Of a DNA stretch of 64,000 nucleotides, positions 1-8,955 are shown in pieces. The stretch is from positions 4,165,501 through 4,229,500 of the forward strand of contig NZ_JAJLMN010000001.1 of assembly GCF_021730615.1 (NCBI RefSeq), given 5' to 3'. The notes beneath the pieces were generated by a model. It made no database searches. It saw only the letters and a program-made list of their open reading frames with translations, and was not told the origin of the DNA. The stretch's first letter is position 1. Every line of letters begins with the position of its first letter. The position numbers and the translations under genes are program-made. Origin of the DNA: Lichenibacterium dinghuense. Its GTDB lineage: Bacteria > Pseudomonadota > Alphaproteobacteria > Rhizobiales > Beijerinckiaceae.

Positions 1-177
1 CACCGGAAGGCGTTTTCTCCGCTCGGACAGCAGCAGGATGCTGCGAACCTCATGGCGCAAGATCGACGGCGCGATGCCCGCGGTGCCGTCCAAGGCGTCC
101 AGCACGGCGTCCGTTGCTTCGGTCTTCTCATCGGGCAGGAGCCACGCGGCGACCATCGAAGCATCGACGACGATCAA
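1..177 (-). CDS. vapC: VapC-like PIN-domain toxin, truncated by window edge
   Basis: Only the first 59 codons are present; the rest lies left of the window. The protein begins MIVVDASMVAAWLLPDE, the usual PIN-domain opening with the first metal-binding Asp at residue 5, and has a further conserved acidic position at Glu43 (RHEV). PIN toxins are Mg-dependent ribonucleases. The start is a TTG that overlaps the TGA of the upstream antitoxin gene (ATTGA), which argues for translational coupling in a two-gene toxin-antitoxin operon. The fold assignment is strong; target RNA and activity cannot be read from the fragment. Confidence 0.85.
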   Translation of the reverse strand, partial: MIVVDASMVAAWLLPDEKTEATDAVLDALDGTAGIAPSILRHEVRSILLLSERRKRLPV

Positions 178-419
178 TATCGGCGTCCTTCGTCTCGCCG
201 CGCCAGAATCTCTTCGGCTGTCGTCGGCGGGATGCCTTTTCGGATCTCTTTGATCGCGTCGATGGCCTCTCGCGTCGTCGATCTCGGCGGCGCTTCGCCT
301 TTGACAGTCGCAACGAGCACCTCGCCCCGCGCGATGACGACGTCTCGTCCAGCCTCGGCCTCCGCCACGATCTCAGACCAGCGCGCGGCCCCCTCCGCGA
401 CATCCACCCTCAGCGTCAT
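174..419 (-). CDS. Phd/YefM-type antitoxin of the vapBC pair
   Basis: An 81-residue protein starting MTLRVDVAEGAARWSEIV, which resembles the N-terminal DNA-binding fold of Phd/YefM antitoxins; the acidic/basic C-terminus would wrap the toxin. I chose the ATG at 419 over an in-frame ATG at 449 because a good AGGAGG ribosome site lies just upstream. The stop overlaps the TTG start of the PIN toxin. It lies 48 nt downstream of the RND permease on the same strand, so it could be read from the efflux operon, although such pairs normally autoregulate from their own promoter. Confidence 0.8.
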   Translation of the reverse strand: MTLRVDVAEGAARWSEIVAEAEAGRDVVIARGEVLVATVKGEAPPRSTTREAIDAIKEIRKGIPPTTAEEILARRDEGRRY

Positions 420-467
420 CCCACCCTCCTGGGTTGAACCCGTCATCATGCGCCGGCGCAGGCGGCG

Positions 468-3400
468 CTACTCCGCGGCCCGCCGGATCTCCGGCGCGGC
501 CTCGGCCTCGACGTCCGGGATCGCCGTCGTGCCCAGGCCGAAGCGGCGGCCGAGCGCCTCCATCTGCAGGTAGATCACCGGCGTGGTGTAGAGCGTCAGC
601 AGCTGGCTCAGCAGCAGCCCGCCGATGATGGTGATGCCGAGCGGCACGCGCAGTTCTGCGCCCGACCCGTGCGCCAGCGCCAGCGGGATGGCGCCGAACA
701 GCGCCGCGAGCGTCGTCATCATGATGGGCCGGAAGCGCAGCCGGCAGGCGCGCTCGATGGCGTCGAAGGGGGACAGCCCCTCCTCGCGCTCCGCCGCGGT
801 GGCGAAGTCGATCATCATGATGGCGTTCTTCTTCACGATGCCCATCAAGAGGATGATGCCGATCAGCGCCACGATCGACAGCTCGTGGCCCGTCGCCATC
901 AGGGCCAGCAGCGCGCCGACGCCGGCCGAGGGCAGCGTCGACAGGATGGTGAGCGGGTGGATGAAGCTCTCGTAGAGCACGCCCAGCACGAGGTAGATCG
1001 TCACCACGGCGGCCAGCACGAGCCAGGGCTCGCCCGCCAGCGAGCGCTGGAACTCGGCCGCGTCGGCCCCGAAGGCTCCGACCAGCGCTTCCGGCATGCC
1101 GATGTCGCGCTCGGCCTCGGCGATGCCGGCCACGGCCTCGCCGAGCGACGCGCCCTTGGCGAGGTCGAACGACAGGGTGGCGGCCGGGAACTGCTGCAGG
1201 TGCGCGACGCTGAGCGGCGCCGTGGTGCGCTTCAGCGTTGCGAAGGACACGAGCGGCACCTGGGCGCCCGGCGTCGAGGCCGTGGTGGTGGCGGCCGTGG
1301 TGACGCCGCCCGTCGAGGTCTGGGCCGTGGTGGTGCCGGTGGTGACGCCCACGTAGAGCTTGTCGAGCACGCGCGGGTCGTCGGACGAGCCCGGCGCCGC
1401 CTCCAGGATGACGCGGTACTGGTTCGACTGGCCGTAGATGGTCGAGATCTGCCGCTGGCCGAAGGCGTCGTTCAGCGTGTCGTCGATCATCTGCGCGGTC
1501 ACGCCGAGGCGGCCGGCCTTGACGCGGTCGATGTCCACGTAGGCGCGCAATCCCCCGTCCTGCTCCTCGGCCGCCACGTGGGCGAAGAGCGGGTCGCGGC
1601 GCAGCCGGCGCGCGAGCTTGTTCGACCAGTCCGTCACCTGGGCGGCGTCGGTCCCGGTGAGCGTGTACTGGTACTGCGAGCGGCTCGCCGTGGTGGCGAT
1701 CTGGATGTCCTGCACGGGCTTCACGAAGGCGGTCGCCCCGGCGATGCCGGCGAGCTCGCCGCGCACCCGCTCGGCGATCGCGGTCGCGTCCTCGCGCCGG
1801 TCGTCGGACGGCTTCAGGGTGAGCTGGAGGTGCGCGACGTTGGACGTGGGGTTCAGCGTGCCGACGCCCACCACCGCCACGACGCCGGTCACGGCGGGGT
1901 CGTCCCGCAGCGCCGCCTCGGCCTCGGCCTGCAGCTTGGCCATGCCGCCGAAGGAGGCCGAGGGCGCGCCCTCCAGCACGACATCGATCAGCCCCGTGTC
2001 CTGCACGGGCAGGAAGCCCTTCGGCACCACGACGTATAGGTAGACCGTGAGGCCGAGGGTGAGCAGCGACACCAGCGTCATCAGCCCCTGCCGGCGCAGG
2101 GCGAGAGCGAGCGTCACCTCGTAGCCGCGCGCCATCCAGGCCACGGGCGCCTCGGCGGCGCGCATCAGCCAGGGCTCGCGCGCCCCGTGGCGCGGCGCCC
2201 GGAGCAGGCGGCCGCACATCATGGGCGTGAGGGTCAGCGAGATCACCGCCGACACGATCACGGCGAAGGTGAGCGTGAGGGCGAACTCGCGGAACATGCG
2301 GCCCACGATGCCGCTCATGAACAGCAGCGGAATGAAGACCGCGATCAGCGAGGCGGTGAGCGACACCACCGTGAAGCCGATCTCGCGCGCGCCCTTCAGC
2401 GCCGCCTGGAGCGGCGGCTCGCCCTCCTCGATCTGGCGCACGACGTTCTCGATCATCACGATGGCGTCGTCGACCACGAAGCCCGTGCCGATGGTCAGCG
2501 CCATCAGGCTGAGGTTGTCGAGGGAGAAGCCCGCGGCCCACATCACGCCGAAGGTCGCCACGATGGACAGCGGCAGCGCCACGCCGGCGATGATCGTGGC
2601 CCGCACCGTGCGCAGGAACAGCAGCACCACCAGCACGACGAGGCCGGCCGCCAGCACCAGCGTGAACTCGACATCGCGGATCGAGGCGCGGATCGTGTCG
2701 GTGGAATCGTGCACGACCTTGAGGGTCACGCCGGCCGCGAGGCCCTTCTGGAGCTGCGGCAGCTCGCGCAGCACGCGGTCCACCGTCTCGACCACGTTGG
2801 CGCCGGGCTGGCGCTGCACGTCGATGATCACGGCGGGCTCGCCCGCGTACCAGCCGCCGACGCGGCTGTTCTCCAGCCCGTCCACCACCTTGGCGACGTC
2901 GCGCAGCAGCACGGGCGCGCCGTTGCGGTAGGCGATGACGACCGGCTCGTAGCTCTTCGCGGCGTCGATCTGGTCGTTGGCCGCGATCGTGTAGGCCTGG
3001 GCCGTGCCGTCGATCGAGCCCTTGGCGGCCGCGACGTTGGCGGCCACGATGGCGGCGCGCAGGTCTTCGAGCGAGAGCCCGTAGGCGGCGAGGCGCGACA
3101 GGTCGGCCTGGATGCGGACGGCCGGGCGGATGTTGCCCTCGATCGACACGTGGCCGACGCCCGACACCTGCGAGATCTTCGGCGCCAGCACCGTGTCGGC
3201 GACGTCGGAAAGCTCGCGCAGCGGGGTCGCGCGCGAGGACAGCGCCAGCGTCAGCACCGGCGTGTCGGCCGGGTTCACCTTGGAATAGGTCGGCGGGTAG
3301 GGGAGGTTGCGCGGCAGGGTCGAGGCCGCGGCGTTGATGCCGGACTGCACGTCCTGCGCGGCGGCGTCGATGTCGCGGTCGAGGTTGAACTGCAGCGTGA

Positions 3401-3671
3401 TCTGGCTGAGCCCGAACGAGCTCTGCGACGACATGGAGCTGAGCGACGGGATCTGCCCGAACTGCCGCTCCAGGGGCGCCGTGACCAGCGTCGCGATCGT
3501 GTCCGGGTTGGCGCCCGGCAGCTGCGTCGTGACCTGCACGGTGGGGAAGTCCACCTGCGGCAGGGACGACACCGAGAGCTGCCTGTATCCCATCAGCCCG
3601 GCCAGCAGCACCGCCACGGCGAGCAGCGCGGTGGCGATGGGGCGCAGGATGAAGGGGGCGGAGATGCTCAC
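468..3671 (-). CDS. RND (HAE1/MdtBC-type) inner-membrane efflux permease
   Basis: A 1067-residue proton-driven drug/metabolite exporter of the AcrB/MdtB superfamily. The first transmembrane helix is followed by SLPQVDFPTVQV, typical of the MdtB/MdtC branch. The paired transmembrane aspartates of the proton relay are present (D401-D402 in GFVVDDAIVMIEN), with the lysine-bearing TM10 motif GIVKKNAIMM (K947-K948). Length is full and no frame break is seen. It is the last gene of the outer-membrane factor, adaptor, permease operon, with 13 nt to the adaptor gene. Only one permease is encoded, whereas E. coli mdtABC has two, so it would act as a homotrimer. Substrate cannot be inferred. Confidence 0.95.
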   Translation of the reverse strand: MSISAPFILRPIATALLAVAVLLAGLMGYRQLSVSSLPQVDFPTVQVTTQLPGANPDTIATLVTAPLERQFGQIPSLSSMSSQSSFGLSQITLQFNLDRDIDAAAQDVQSGINAAASTLPRNLPYPPTYSKVNPADTPVLTLALSSRATPLRELSDVADTVLAPKISQVSGVGHVSIEGNIRPAVRIQADLSRLAAYGLSLEDLRAAIVAANVAAAKGSIDGTAQAYTIAANDQIDAAKSYEPVVIAYRNGAPVLLRDVAKVVDGLENSRVGGWYAGEPAVIIDVQRQPGANVVETVDRVLRELPQLQKGLAAGVTLKVVHDSTDTIRASIRDVEFTLVLAAGLVVLVVLLFLRTVRATIIAGVALPLSIVATFGVMWAAGFSLDNLSLMALTIGTGFVVDDAIVMIENVVRQIEEGEPPLQAALKGAREIGFTVVSLTASLIAVFIPLLFMSGIVGRMFREFALTLTFAVIVSAVISLTLTPMMCGRLLRAPRHGAREPWLMRAAEAPVAWMARGYEVTLALALRRQGLMTLVSLLTLGLTVYLYVVVPKGFLPVQDTGLIDVVLEGAPSASFGGMAKLQAEAEAALRDDPAVTGVVAVVGVGTLNPTSNVAHLQLTLKPSDDRREDATAIAERVRGELAGIAGATAFVKPVQDIQIATTASRSQYQYTLTGTDAAQVTDWSNKLARRLRRDPLFAHVAAEEQDGGLRAYVDIDRVKAGRLGVTAQMIDDTLNDAFGQRQISTIYGQSNQYRVILEAAPGSSDDPRVLDKLYVGVTTGTTTAQTSTGGVTTAATTTASTPGAQVPLVSFATLKRTTAPLSVAHLQQFPAATLSFDLAKGASLGEAVAGIAEAERDIGMPEALVGAFGADAAEFQRSLAGEPWLVLAAVVTIYLVLGVLYESFIHPLTILSTLPSAGVGALLALMATGHELSIVALIGIILLMGIVKKNAIMMIDFATAAEREEGLSPFDAIERACRLRFRPIMMTTLAALFGAIPLALAHGSGAELRVPLGITIIGGLLLSQLLTLYTTPVIYLQMEALGRRFGLGTTAIPDVEAEAAPEIRRAAE

Positions 3672-3684
3672 GGCGCGCGTCGCA

Positions 3685-5088
3685 TCAGTTCGACGCCCCA
3701 GCCTGTCCGCCCTCGCGCCGGCGGCGGTGGCGTCGGACCGCTTCTGGTCCGCCCGCCTCGGCGTCCGCCTTGGCGTCGACGGCGTGGTCCGGCGCGGCGC
3801 CGGCCTCGGCGGCGGGGGGCGCGGCGGTTTTGTCGTCCCCGGCCGGCTTCGCGGCGTCGGGCTTCGCCGGGTTCGCGGACGCGGTCGCGGTCGAAACGGC
3901 CACCTTGGTGCCGTCCGTCAGCCGCGTGAAGCCCGTGGTGATGACCTCGGCCGGCGGCGCGAGGCCGGCCGTCACCACCGTGTCGGCCTCGGTCTGCCGC
4001 CCGGTCTGCACCTTGACCATCACGGCCTTGCCGTCCTCGACGCGGTACACGAAGGGCCCGTCCGGCCCGCGCTGCACGGCCGGGGTCGGCACGACCACCA
4101 CGTTCTTCAGGACGTCCACGTAGAGGCGCAGATTGACGAACTGGCCGGGCCAGAGCTGCCCGTCGGCGTTGGGGAAGCTGCCCTTCATCTTCACCGTGCC
4201 GGTGGTCTGGTCGACCGTGTTGTCGATGACCTGCAGCGTGCCCGTGTCGAGCAGGTCGTTCGTCGAGCCGTCGTGGGCTACGAGGCGCAGCGTGCCCTTC
4301 GCGGCGGCGCCGTTGACCTGCCGCAGCCATTGCTGGGGCAGGTTGAAGATCGCCGCGATGGGCTTGACCTGCGCGATCGTGACGATGCCCGTGGAGTCGC
4401 TGGCGTGGACGATGTTGCCGGCGTCGACCTGGCGGATGCCGGTGCGCCCGTCGATGGGCGAGCGGATCGTGGCGTAGTCGAGCGTCGCCTTGGCGTTGTC
4501 GATGGCGGCCTGGTCCTGGGCGATCTGGGCCGTGTACTGCGCCACCAGCGCCTTCTGCGTGTCGGCCTGCTGGTGCGAGCCGTACTGGGTTTCGGCGAGC
4601 TTGGCGTAGCGGACGAGGTCGACCTGCGCGTTGCTCAGCAGCGCCTCGTCGGACGCCTTCTTGGCGACGGCGCTGTCGTAGAGCGCCTTGTAGGTGGCGG
4701 GATCGATGCGGGCCACCACGTCGCCGCGCTTGACGTCCTGTCCCTCGCGGAAGTCGATCTCGACGAGCTTGCCGTCGATCTGCGAGCGCACCAGCACGCT
4801 GTTTGTGGCCTGCACGGTGCCGAGCACGTCGGCCGTCACCGGCACGTCGGCGGTGCGCGCCCGCTCGGCCAGGACCGGGATCGGCCCGTCCGCGGCGAAG
4901 CGCCGGCGCCGCTTGCCGCCGCCTTCCCGGCCGTCGCCGTCGGCGTCCGCGGCCTTGTCGGCCGCGGCCACGGTCAGGCCGGGCACGTTCGGCAGCCAGG
5001 GCACGCGGGCGTGGAGGGCGGGCATCCGCTCCGCCGCGACGGCGGCGCCGAGCGCGACGACGACCAGGAGGATGAGGAAGCGCTTCAT
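3685..5088 (-). CDS. RND periplasmic adaptor (membrane fusion protein, MdtA-like)
   Basis: A 467-residue adaptor that links the permease to the outer-membrane channel. It opens with a hydrophobic anchor/signal ([16 protein letters not shown]). It then shows the barrel-sandwich pattern (QIDGKLVEIDFREGQDVKRGD), a coiled-coil hairpin and the beta-barrel section (SPIDGRTGIRQVDAGN). The C-terminal ~80 residues are an Ala/Pro/Lys/Asp-rich tail ending in an Arg cluster. That tail lies beyond the usual MdtA end and is probably disordered. The ATG overlaps the stop of the upstream outer-membrane factor gene by 4 nt (ATGA), so the two are translationally coupled. Confidence 0.93.
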   Translation of the reverse strand: MKRFLILLVVVALGAAVAAERMPALHARVPWLPNVPGLTVAAADKAADADGDGREGGGKRRRRFAADGPIPVLAERARTADVPVTADVLGTVQATNSVLVRSQIDGKLVEIDFREGQDVKRGDVVARIDPATYKALYDSAVAKKASDEALLSNAQVDLVRYAKLAETQYGSHQQADTQKALVAQYTAQIAQDQAAIDNAKATLDYATIRSPIDGRTGIRQVDAGNIVHASDSTGIVTIAQVKPIAAIFNLPQQWLRQVNGAAAKGTLRLVAHDGSTNDLLDTGTLQVIDNTVDQTTGTVKMKGSFPNADGQLWPGQFVNLRLYVDVLKNVVVVPTPAVQRGPDGPFVYRVEDGKAVMVKVQTGRQTEADTVVTAGLAPPAEVITTGFTRLTDGTKVAVSTATASANPAKPDAAKPAGDDKTAAPPAAEAGAAPDHAVDAKADAEAGGPEAVRRHRRRREGGQAGASN

Positions 5089-6695
5089 GATCGCCCCGCC
5101 GGGACAGGCCCGTTCGCCGTGTAGCCGCCCCGGTCGACCGCGAGCCCCTGCGCCGGCGCCGGGTCTGGCGACACCGCTTGGAGCGGCACGGGCGTCAGGC
5201 CGTCGAGGGCGGGAAGTTCGAGCAGGTCCGGCCGCGTCCAGCCGCCGCCGATCGCCTGGGCGAGGCTCGACAGCGCCGTGAAGCGCGCGAGGCGCACGAC
5301 CGCTTCCGCGTCGAGCGCCGCGAACAGGGTCTGCTCGGTGTTGATCACGGTCAGGATGTCGATGGTCCCTTCGCGCAGGCGCACCTTGGTGATGTCATAG
5401 GCCAAGCGGGCCGAGGCCACGACTGCGGCCAATCGCTTCTCGTGCTCGGTGTTCTGCTGCACCGCGATCAGCGCGTTCTCGACGTCCACGAAGGACTGCA
5501 CCAGCGAGCGCCGGTAGTCCTGCAGCAGCTCCAGGTCGCGCCCGCGCTGGAGGTCGAGCTCGCCTTTCAGCGCGCCGCCGTCGAGCAGCGGCGAGGCCAG
5601 CCCCGCGCCGAGGTTGCCGAAGCCCGCGGCCGGCGACAGCAGCGTGCGCAGCGCCGTGCTCTCGATCCCGCCCCCCGCGGTGAGCGTGACGGTGGGGAAC
5701 AGCGCCGCGCGGGCGGCCAGCACGGACGCGTCGGCCGAACCCAGGCTGAGGGCGGCCTCGGCGACGTCCGGCCGGCGGCGGATCACCTGGGACGGCAGGC
5801 CGGGGGGGATCGTCGGGGCTTTGAGCGCGTCGAGGCTGCCACCCTTGATGGCCAGGCTTTCCGGCGCGCGGCCGGTCAGCAGCGCGATGGCGGTCTTGGC
5901 CTGCTGGAGCTGCTGTTGCAGGGGCGGGAAGCTCGCGAGCTGCTGGTCGACCACGCTCTGCTGCTGCGCCACCTCCAGGGCCGTGACGGTGCCGACCGCG
6001 AGCCGGCCCTTGATGGCTTCGAGGCCGAACCGCGCCTCCCTGAGGTTCTGGTCGGCGATCTTGAGCCGGTCCTGCGCGGACAGCAGCGAGAAGTAGCTGT
6101 TGGTGACGGAAGCCACCGCGGTCAGCACCAGCGTGTCGCGGGCGAAGCGCGTCGCCACCGCGTTGCGGGCCGCGGCGAGGCTGTTGAAGCGGTTGCGGCC
6201 CCACAGGTCGAGCTCGTAGCTCGCCGTCAGCCCGAGGCTGAAGCTGTTGGTGGCGATCGTCCGGCCGCCGCCGTCCCCCGATCCGCCCAGCGCCGCGCCG
6301 GAGCGGGTCGTTGTCGGCGTGAAGGAGCGGCCGGTGGAGTTCGACGAGGTGATCTGCGGGAACAGCGGCGCGGACGAGACCGCCGTCTGGGCGTCGGCCT
6401 GCAGGATGCGGGCGGCGGCGGCCGCCACGTCGAAGTTGTCGTGCGCCGTGACCTCGGCCAGGCGCGACAACTCGGGCGAGCCGAACACCTTCGGCCAGTT
6501 CACGGGCAGCGGCTTCGCCGGGGCGTCGGCCGGCGCGTGGCTGAAGGCGACGGGCGTCGGCTGCTCAACCGCGGGGCGCACCTCGTCGAACGAGCAGGCG
6601 GCCAGCGACGCCGCCACCAGCCCCGCGGCGGCGAGGGACGCGGGGACGCCGCGCGCGCCACCCTCTCGTGCCGCCCCTCGGGCGAAGCTTGCCAC
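5085..6695 (-). CDS. Outer-membrane efflux lipoprotein (OprM/NodT family)
   Basis: About 536 residues, first gene of the RND operon. It forms the TolC-like exit duct. The chosen GTG start gives a signal peptide ending in a lipobox (SLAACS, lipid-modified Cys34), as in NodT-type factors. Two OEP repeats follow, with family motifs such as SYELDLWGRNRF and the second-repeat RRPDVAEAA. The reading frame stays open upstream for another 1.3 kb, but that extension is an antisense shadow of the VOC gene and lacks a signal peptide. No regulator gene adjoins the operon; the ~190 nt to the divergent VOC gene must hold its promoter. Confidence 0.92.
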   Translation of the reverse strand: MASFARGAAREGGARGVPASLAAAGLVAASLAACSFDEVRPAVEQPTPVAFSHAPADAPAKPLPVNWPKVFGSPELSRLAEVTAHDNFDVAAAAARILQADAQTAVSSAPLFPQITSSNSTGRSFTPTTTRSGAALGGSGDGGGRTIATNSFSLGLTASYELDLWGRNRFNSLAAARNAVATRFARDTLVLTAVASVTNSYFSLLSAQDRLKIADQNLREARFGLEAIKGRLAVGTVTALEVAQQQSVVDQQLASFPPLQQQLQQAKTAIALLTGRAPESLAIKGGSLDALKAPTIPPGLPSQVIRRRPDVAEAALSLGSADASVLAARAALFPTVTLTAGGGIESTALRTLLSPAAGFGNLGAGLASPLLDGGALKGELDLQRGRDLELLQDYRRSLVQSFVDVENALIAVQQNTEHEKRLAAVVASARLAYDITKVRLREGTIDILTVINTEQTLFAALDAEAVVRLARFTALSSLAQAIGGGWTRPDLLELPALDGLTPVPLQAVSPDPAPAQGLAVDRGGYTANGPVPAGRS

Positions 6696-6884
6696 CTTGC
6701 TCGACCCCCGACTCGACGCGCTCGGTCGGGGATTCGCGCCCGTCCGGCCGCCCCTGTTTAGAAAGGTTTTACCGGCGAAAGGAAGGCCGGCGCGTCGCGC
6801 GGCGGTTTCATCCCTGTGGCAATCGCACCGGCGCGCGGGGCATGATCGGTCCGACCGCACGCGACCCGCACAGGAGCCACGACC

Positions 6885-7388
6885 ATGACCGCCACGCCCG
6901 AGATGCGCTTCGGCCCGATCCACCCTGGCGCCACCATCGGCCACGTCCACCTCAAGGTCGCGGACCTGGAGCGCGCGCTCGGCTTCTACTGCGGCGTGCT
7001 GGGCTTCGCGCTGATGCAGCGCTTCGGCACGCGAGCCGCCTTCGTGTCGGCGGGCGGCTACCACCACCAGATCGGGCTCAACACCTGGGAAAGCCTCGGC
7101 GGGCCCCCGCCGGCGCCGGGCACCACGGGGCTCTACCACACGGCCGTGCTGTATCCGACGCGCGCCGCCCTGGCCGACGCCCTGCGCCGGCTGGTCGCGG
7201 CCGGCATCCCGCTCGACGGCGCCAGCGACCACGGGGTGAGCGAGGCGCTCTACCTGCGCGACCCCGACGGCAACGGCGTCGAGCTCTACTGCGACCGGCC
7301 GCGCGACGCCTGGCCGCTCGACGCGGAGGGCGGGCTCGCGATGTTCACGCGGCGCCTCGACGTCGAGGCCCTGCTGGCCGCCGGGTGA
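6885..7388 (+). CDS. VOC-family (glyoxalase/extradiol dioxygenase-like) protein
   Basis: A 167-residue vicinal-oxygen-chelate protein. The first beta-alpha-beta module begins GHVHLKVADLERALGFY with a metal-ligand His. The second half contains LYHTAVLYPTR and the terminal metal motif DPDGNGVELY. The overall pattern is closest to CatE-like dioxygenase/bleomycin-resistance relatives of unknown substrate. The ATG is preceded by a good AGGAG. It is divergent from the efflux operon and convergent with the next membrane protein, so it is probably monocistronic. Specific activity is not inferable. Confidence 0.85.
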   Translation: MTATPEMRFGPIHPGATIGHVHLKVADLERALGFYCGVLGFALMQRFGTRAAFVSAGGYHHQIGLNTWESLGGPPPAPGTTGLYHTAVLYPTRAALADALRRLVAAGIPLDGASDHGVSEALYLRDPDGNGVELYCDRPRDAWPLDAEGGLAMFTRRLDVEALLAAG

Positions 7389-7404
7389 CGGCTCGGCCGG
7401 CGCC

Positions 7405-8013
7405 TCAGCCGGCGTCCTGGCGCTCGATGTGCTCCTTGAGGTCGGCCATGGAGGCGAAGCGGTGGGTGCCGCTGTCGGTCTCCACCTCGATCGTCCCGTC
7501 CGAGAACAGCACGTAGGAGGCGCCGTTGGCCTCGTAGCGGCCCACCACCGTGGGCGCTTCCAGCAGAACGGGCGCGGCGGGGCGCGGCGCTTCCGGCACC
7601 GCGACGGGCGCGGCGCGCGGGCGCGGCTCGGGCGCGGCGGCGAGCGGGGCGGGGTCCGTCTCGACGGGCGCGGCGGGCGGCTCCGGCAGGGCGGGCTCGG
7701 GCTTCGGCATGCCGACCCGGGCGAGCTTGCCCGCGAGGCGGCCGCGGGCCGGCGCCTCCGCCTCCTCGGCGAGGTGCACGGCTTCCAGCCCCACGCCCGA
7801 GGCCGCGGCCCGCGCCGGGCGGCGCGCGAGGTCGCGCAGGGCGAAGAGCACGGCCGCGATGGCGATCGTGACCACGCCGGCCGACAGCGCCACGGTGCCG
7901 GCGACGGTCTCGGCCTGGCCCCAGTCGAGCCGGATGTAGCCGCTGCCGTTCCACAGCGCCGCGCCCCCGCCCGCGGCCAGCACGGCACCCAGGACGGCAA
8001 TCACCCAAGCCAT
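7405..8013 (-). CDS. Conserved-looking membrane protein with Pro/Ala-rich linker
   Basis: I do not recognise a named family. The 202-residue protein has two N-terminal transmembrane segments (about residues 3-20 and 38-60). A long Ala/Pro/Glu-rich linker follows, then a compact C-terminal segment (VVGRYEANGASYVLFSDG, then a Thr/Asp-rich strand and an amphipathic helix). The C-terminal piece looks like a small cytoplasmic beta-alpha module that could sense or bind something. I chose the ATG at 8013 over an upstream in-frame ATG because MAWVIAVLG starts the first membrane helix directly and GGGGGAG precedes it. Confidence 0.6.
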   Translation of the reverse strand: MAWVIAVLGAVLAAGGGAALWNGSGYIRLDWGQAETVAGTVALSAGVVTIAIAAVLFALRDLARRPARAAASGVGLEAVHLAEEAEAPARGRLAGKLARVGMPKPEPALPEPPAAPVETDPAPLAAAPEPRPRAAPVAVPEAPRPAAPVLLEAPTVVGRYEANGASYVLFSDGTIEVETDSGTHRFASMADLKEHIERQDAG

Positions 8014-8212
8014 TCGTTCTGCTCCCCCGGCGCCCGTGCTGTCCGAAGCGCGCCGAAGCGTTACCAGGATGCCGGGACGGCGCAAAGCCGGCGCCCCGGC
8101 GGCCGTTGCCGGCCCGGTCCCTCGCCACTAGGTTCGGCTCCGGGGCGGCAGCGCCGTCGCGCGATTCCCGCCCGCCCTTCCGCGGCAAGACACAGGATTT
8201 GGAGCTTCGACC

Positions 8213-8812
8213 ATGGCCTTCACGCTTCCCGAGCTGCCCTACAGCTACGACGCGCTGTCTCCCTACATGTCGAAGGAGACGCTCGAATTCCATCACGACA
8301 AGCACCACCAGGCCTACGTCACCAACGGCAACAAGCTGCTCGAAGGCACCGAGTTCGAGGGCAAGTCGGTCGAGGAGGTGGTGAAGGGCTCGTTCGGCAA
8401 GAACCAGGGCCTCTTCAACAACGCCGGCCAGCACTACAACCACATCCACTTCTGGCAGTGGATGAAGCCGAACGGCGGCGGCAAGCCGTCGGGCGCGGTC
8501 GAGAAGGCCCTGGTGGACAGCTTCGGCTCGCTCGAGGCCGCCAACGCCAAGTTCATCGAGGCCGGCACCACGCAGTTCGGCTCGGGCTGGGCCTGGCTCG
8601 CCGTCAAGGACGGCAAGGTCGAGGTGATGAAGTCCGCCAACGGCGAGAACCCGCTGGTGCACGGCGCTCACCCGATCCTCGGCGTCGACGTGTGGGAGCA
8701 CTCCTACTACATCGACTACCGCAACCGCCGGCCCGACTACCTCAAGGCCTTCGTCGAGAACCTCGTGAACTGGGACCACGTCGACGAGCTGTACCAGGCC
8801 GCGGTGAAGTGA
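8213..8812 (+). CDS. sodB: Superoxide dismutase, Fe type
   Basis: 199 residues, the standard length. Metal ligands are visible in LEFHHDKHHQAYV, NHIHFW and DVWEHSYYIDY (Asp and His). The outer-sphere glutamine that separates Fe from Mn enzymes comes from the first domain (NNAGQHYNH), and the C-terminal Mn-type Gln position is Gly (SANGENPL). This supports Fe, or cambialistic, use. It converts superoxide to peroxide and oxygen in the cytoplasm and is probably monocistronic, with hairpin-rich DNA following it. Confidence 0.95.
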   Translation: MAFTLPELPYSYDALSPYMSKETLEFHHDKHHQAYVTNGNKLLEGTEFEGKSVEEVVKGSFGKNQGLFNNAGQHYNHIHFWQWMKPNGGGKPSGAVEKALVDSFGSLEAANAKFIEAGTTQFGSGWAWLAVKDGKVEVMKSANGENPLVHGAHPILGVDVWEHSYYIDYRNRRPDYLKAFVENLVNWDHVDELYQAAVK

Positions 8813-8859
8813 GCCGCGCGATCCGCACCGTCCGGGCAAGCCCCGCGTGATCGTCTGAC

Positions 8860-8908
8860 CCCGTCCCGATCCGGGACGGGACCGCTGTCGCGGTCCCCCG
8901 GATCGGGT
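8860..8908. repeat. Nested inverted repeats downstream of sodB
   Basis: Two adjacent perfect hairpins (CCCGTCC/GGACGGG and GGGACCGC/GCGGTCCC) sit inside a longer palindrome whose outer arms are CCCGATCCGGG and CCCGGATCGGG. There is no T run. It could stop transcription in a Rho-assisted way or be a REP-like element between sodB and murJ. Confidence 0.55.
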
Positions 8909-8955
8909 ACAGGGGGGCGGGCCGCGGCGTCGCGGTTCGGAGAACGCGGGCCCGG

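Noticed and set aside
669-2039. Long plus-strand open frame opposite the RND permease gene
   Set aside because: Antisense shadow caused by high GC; His/Arg/Gly/Asp-rich composition, no family motif, and the minus strand encodes a clear full-length RND permease.
6696-8000. 971-residue reading of the outer-membrane factor
   Set aside because: The extension is antisense to the VOC gene and hides a normal lipoprotein signal at the shorter start.
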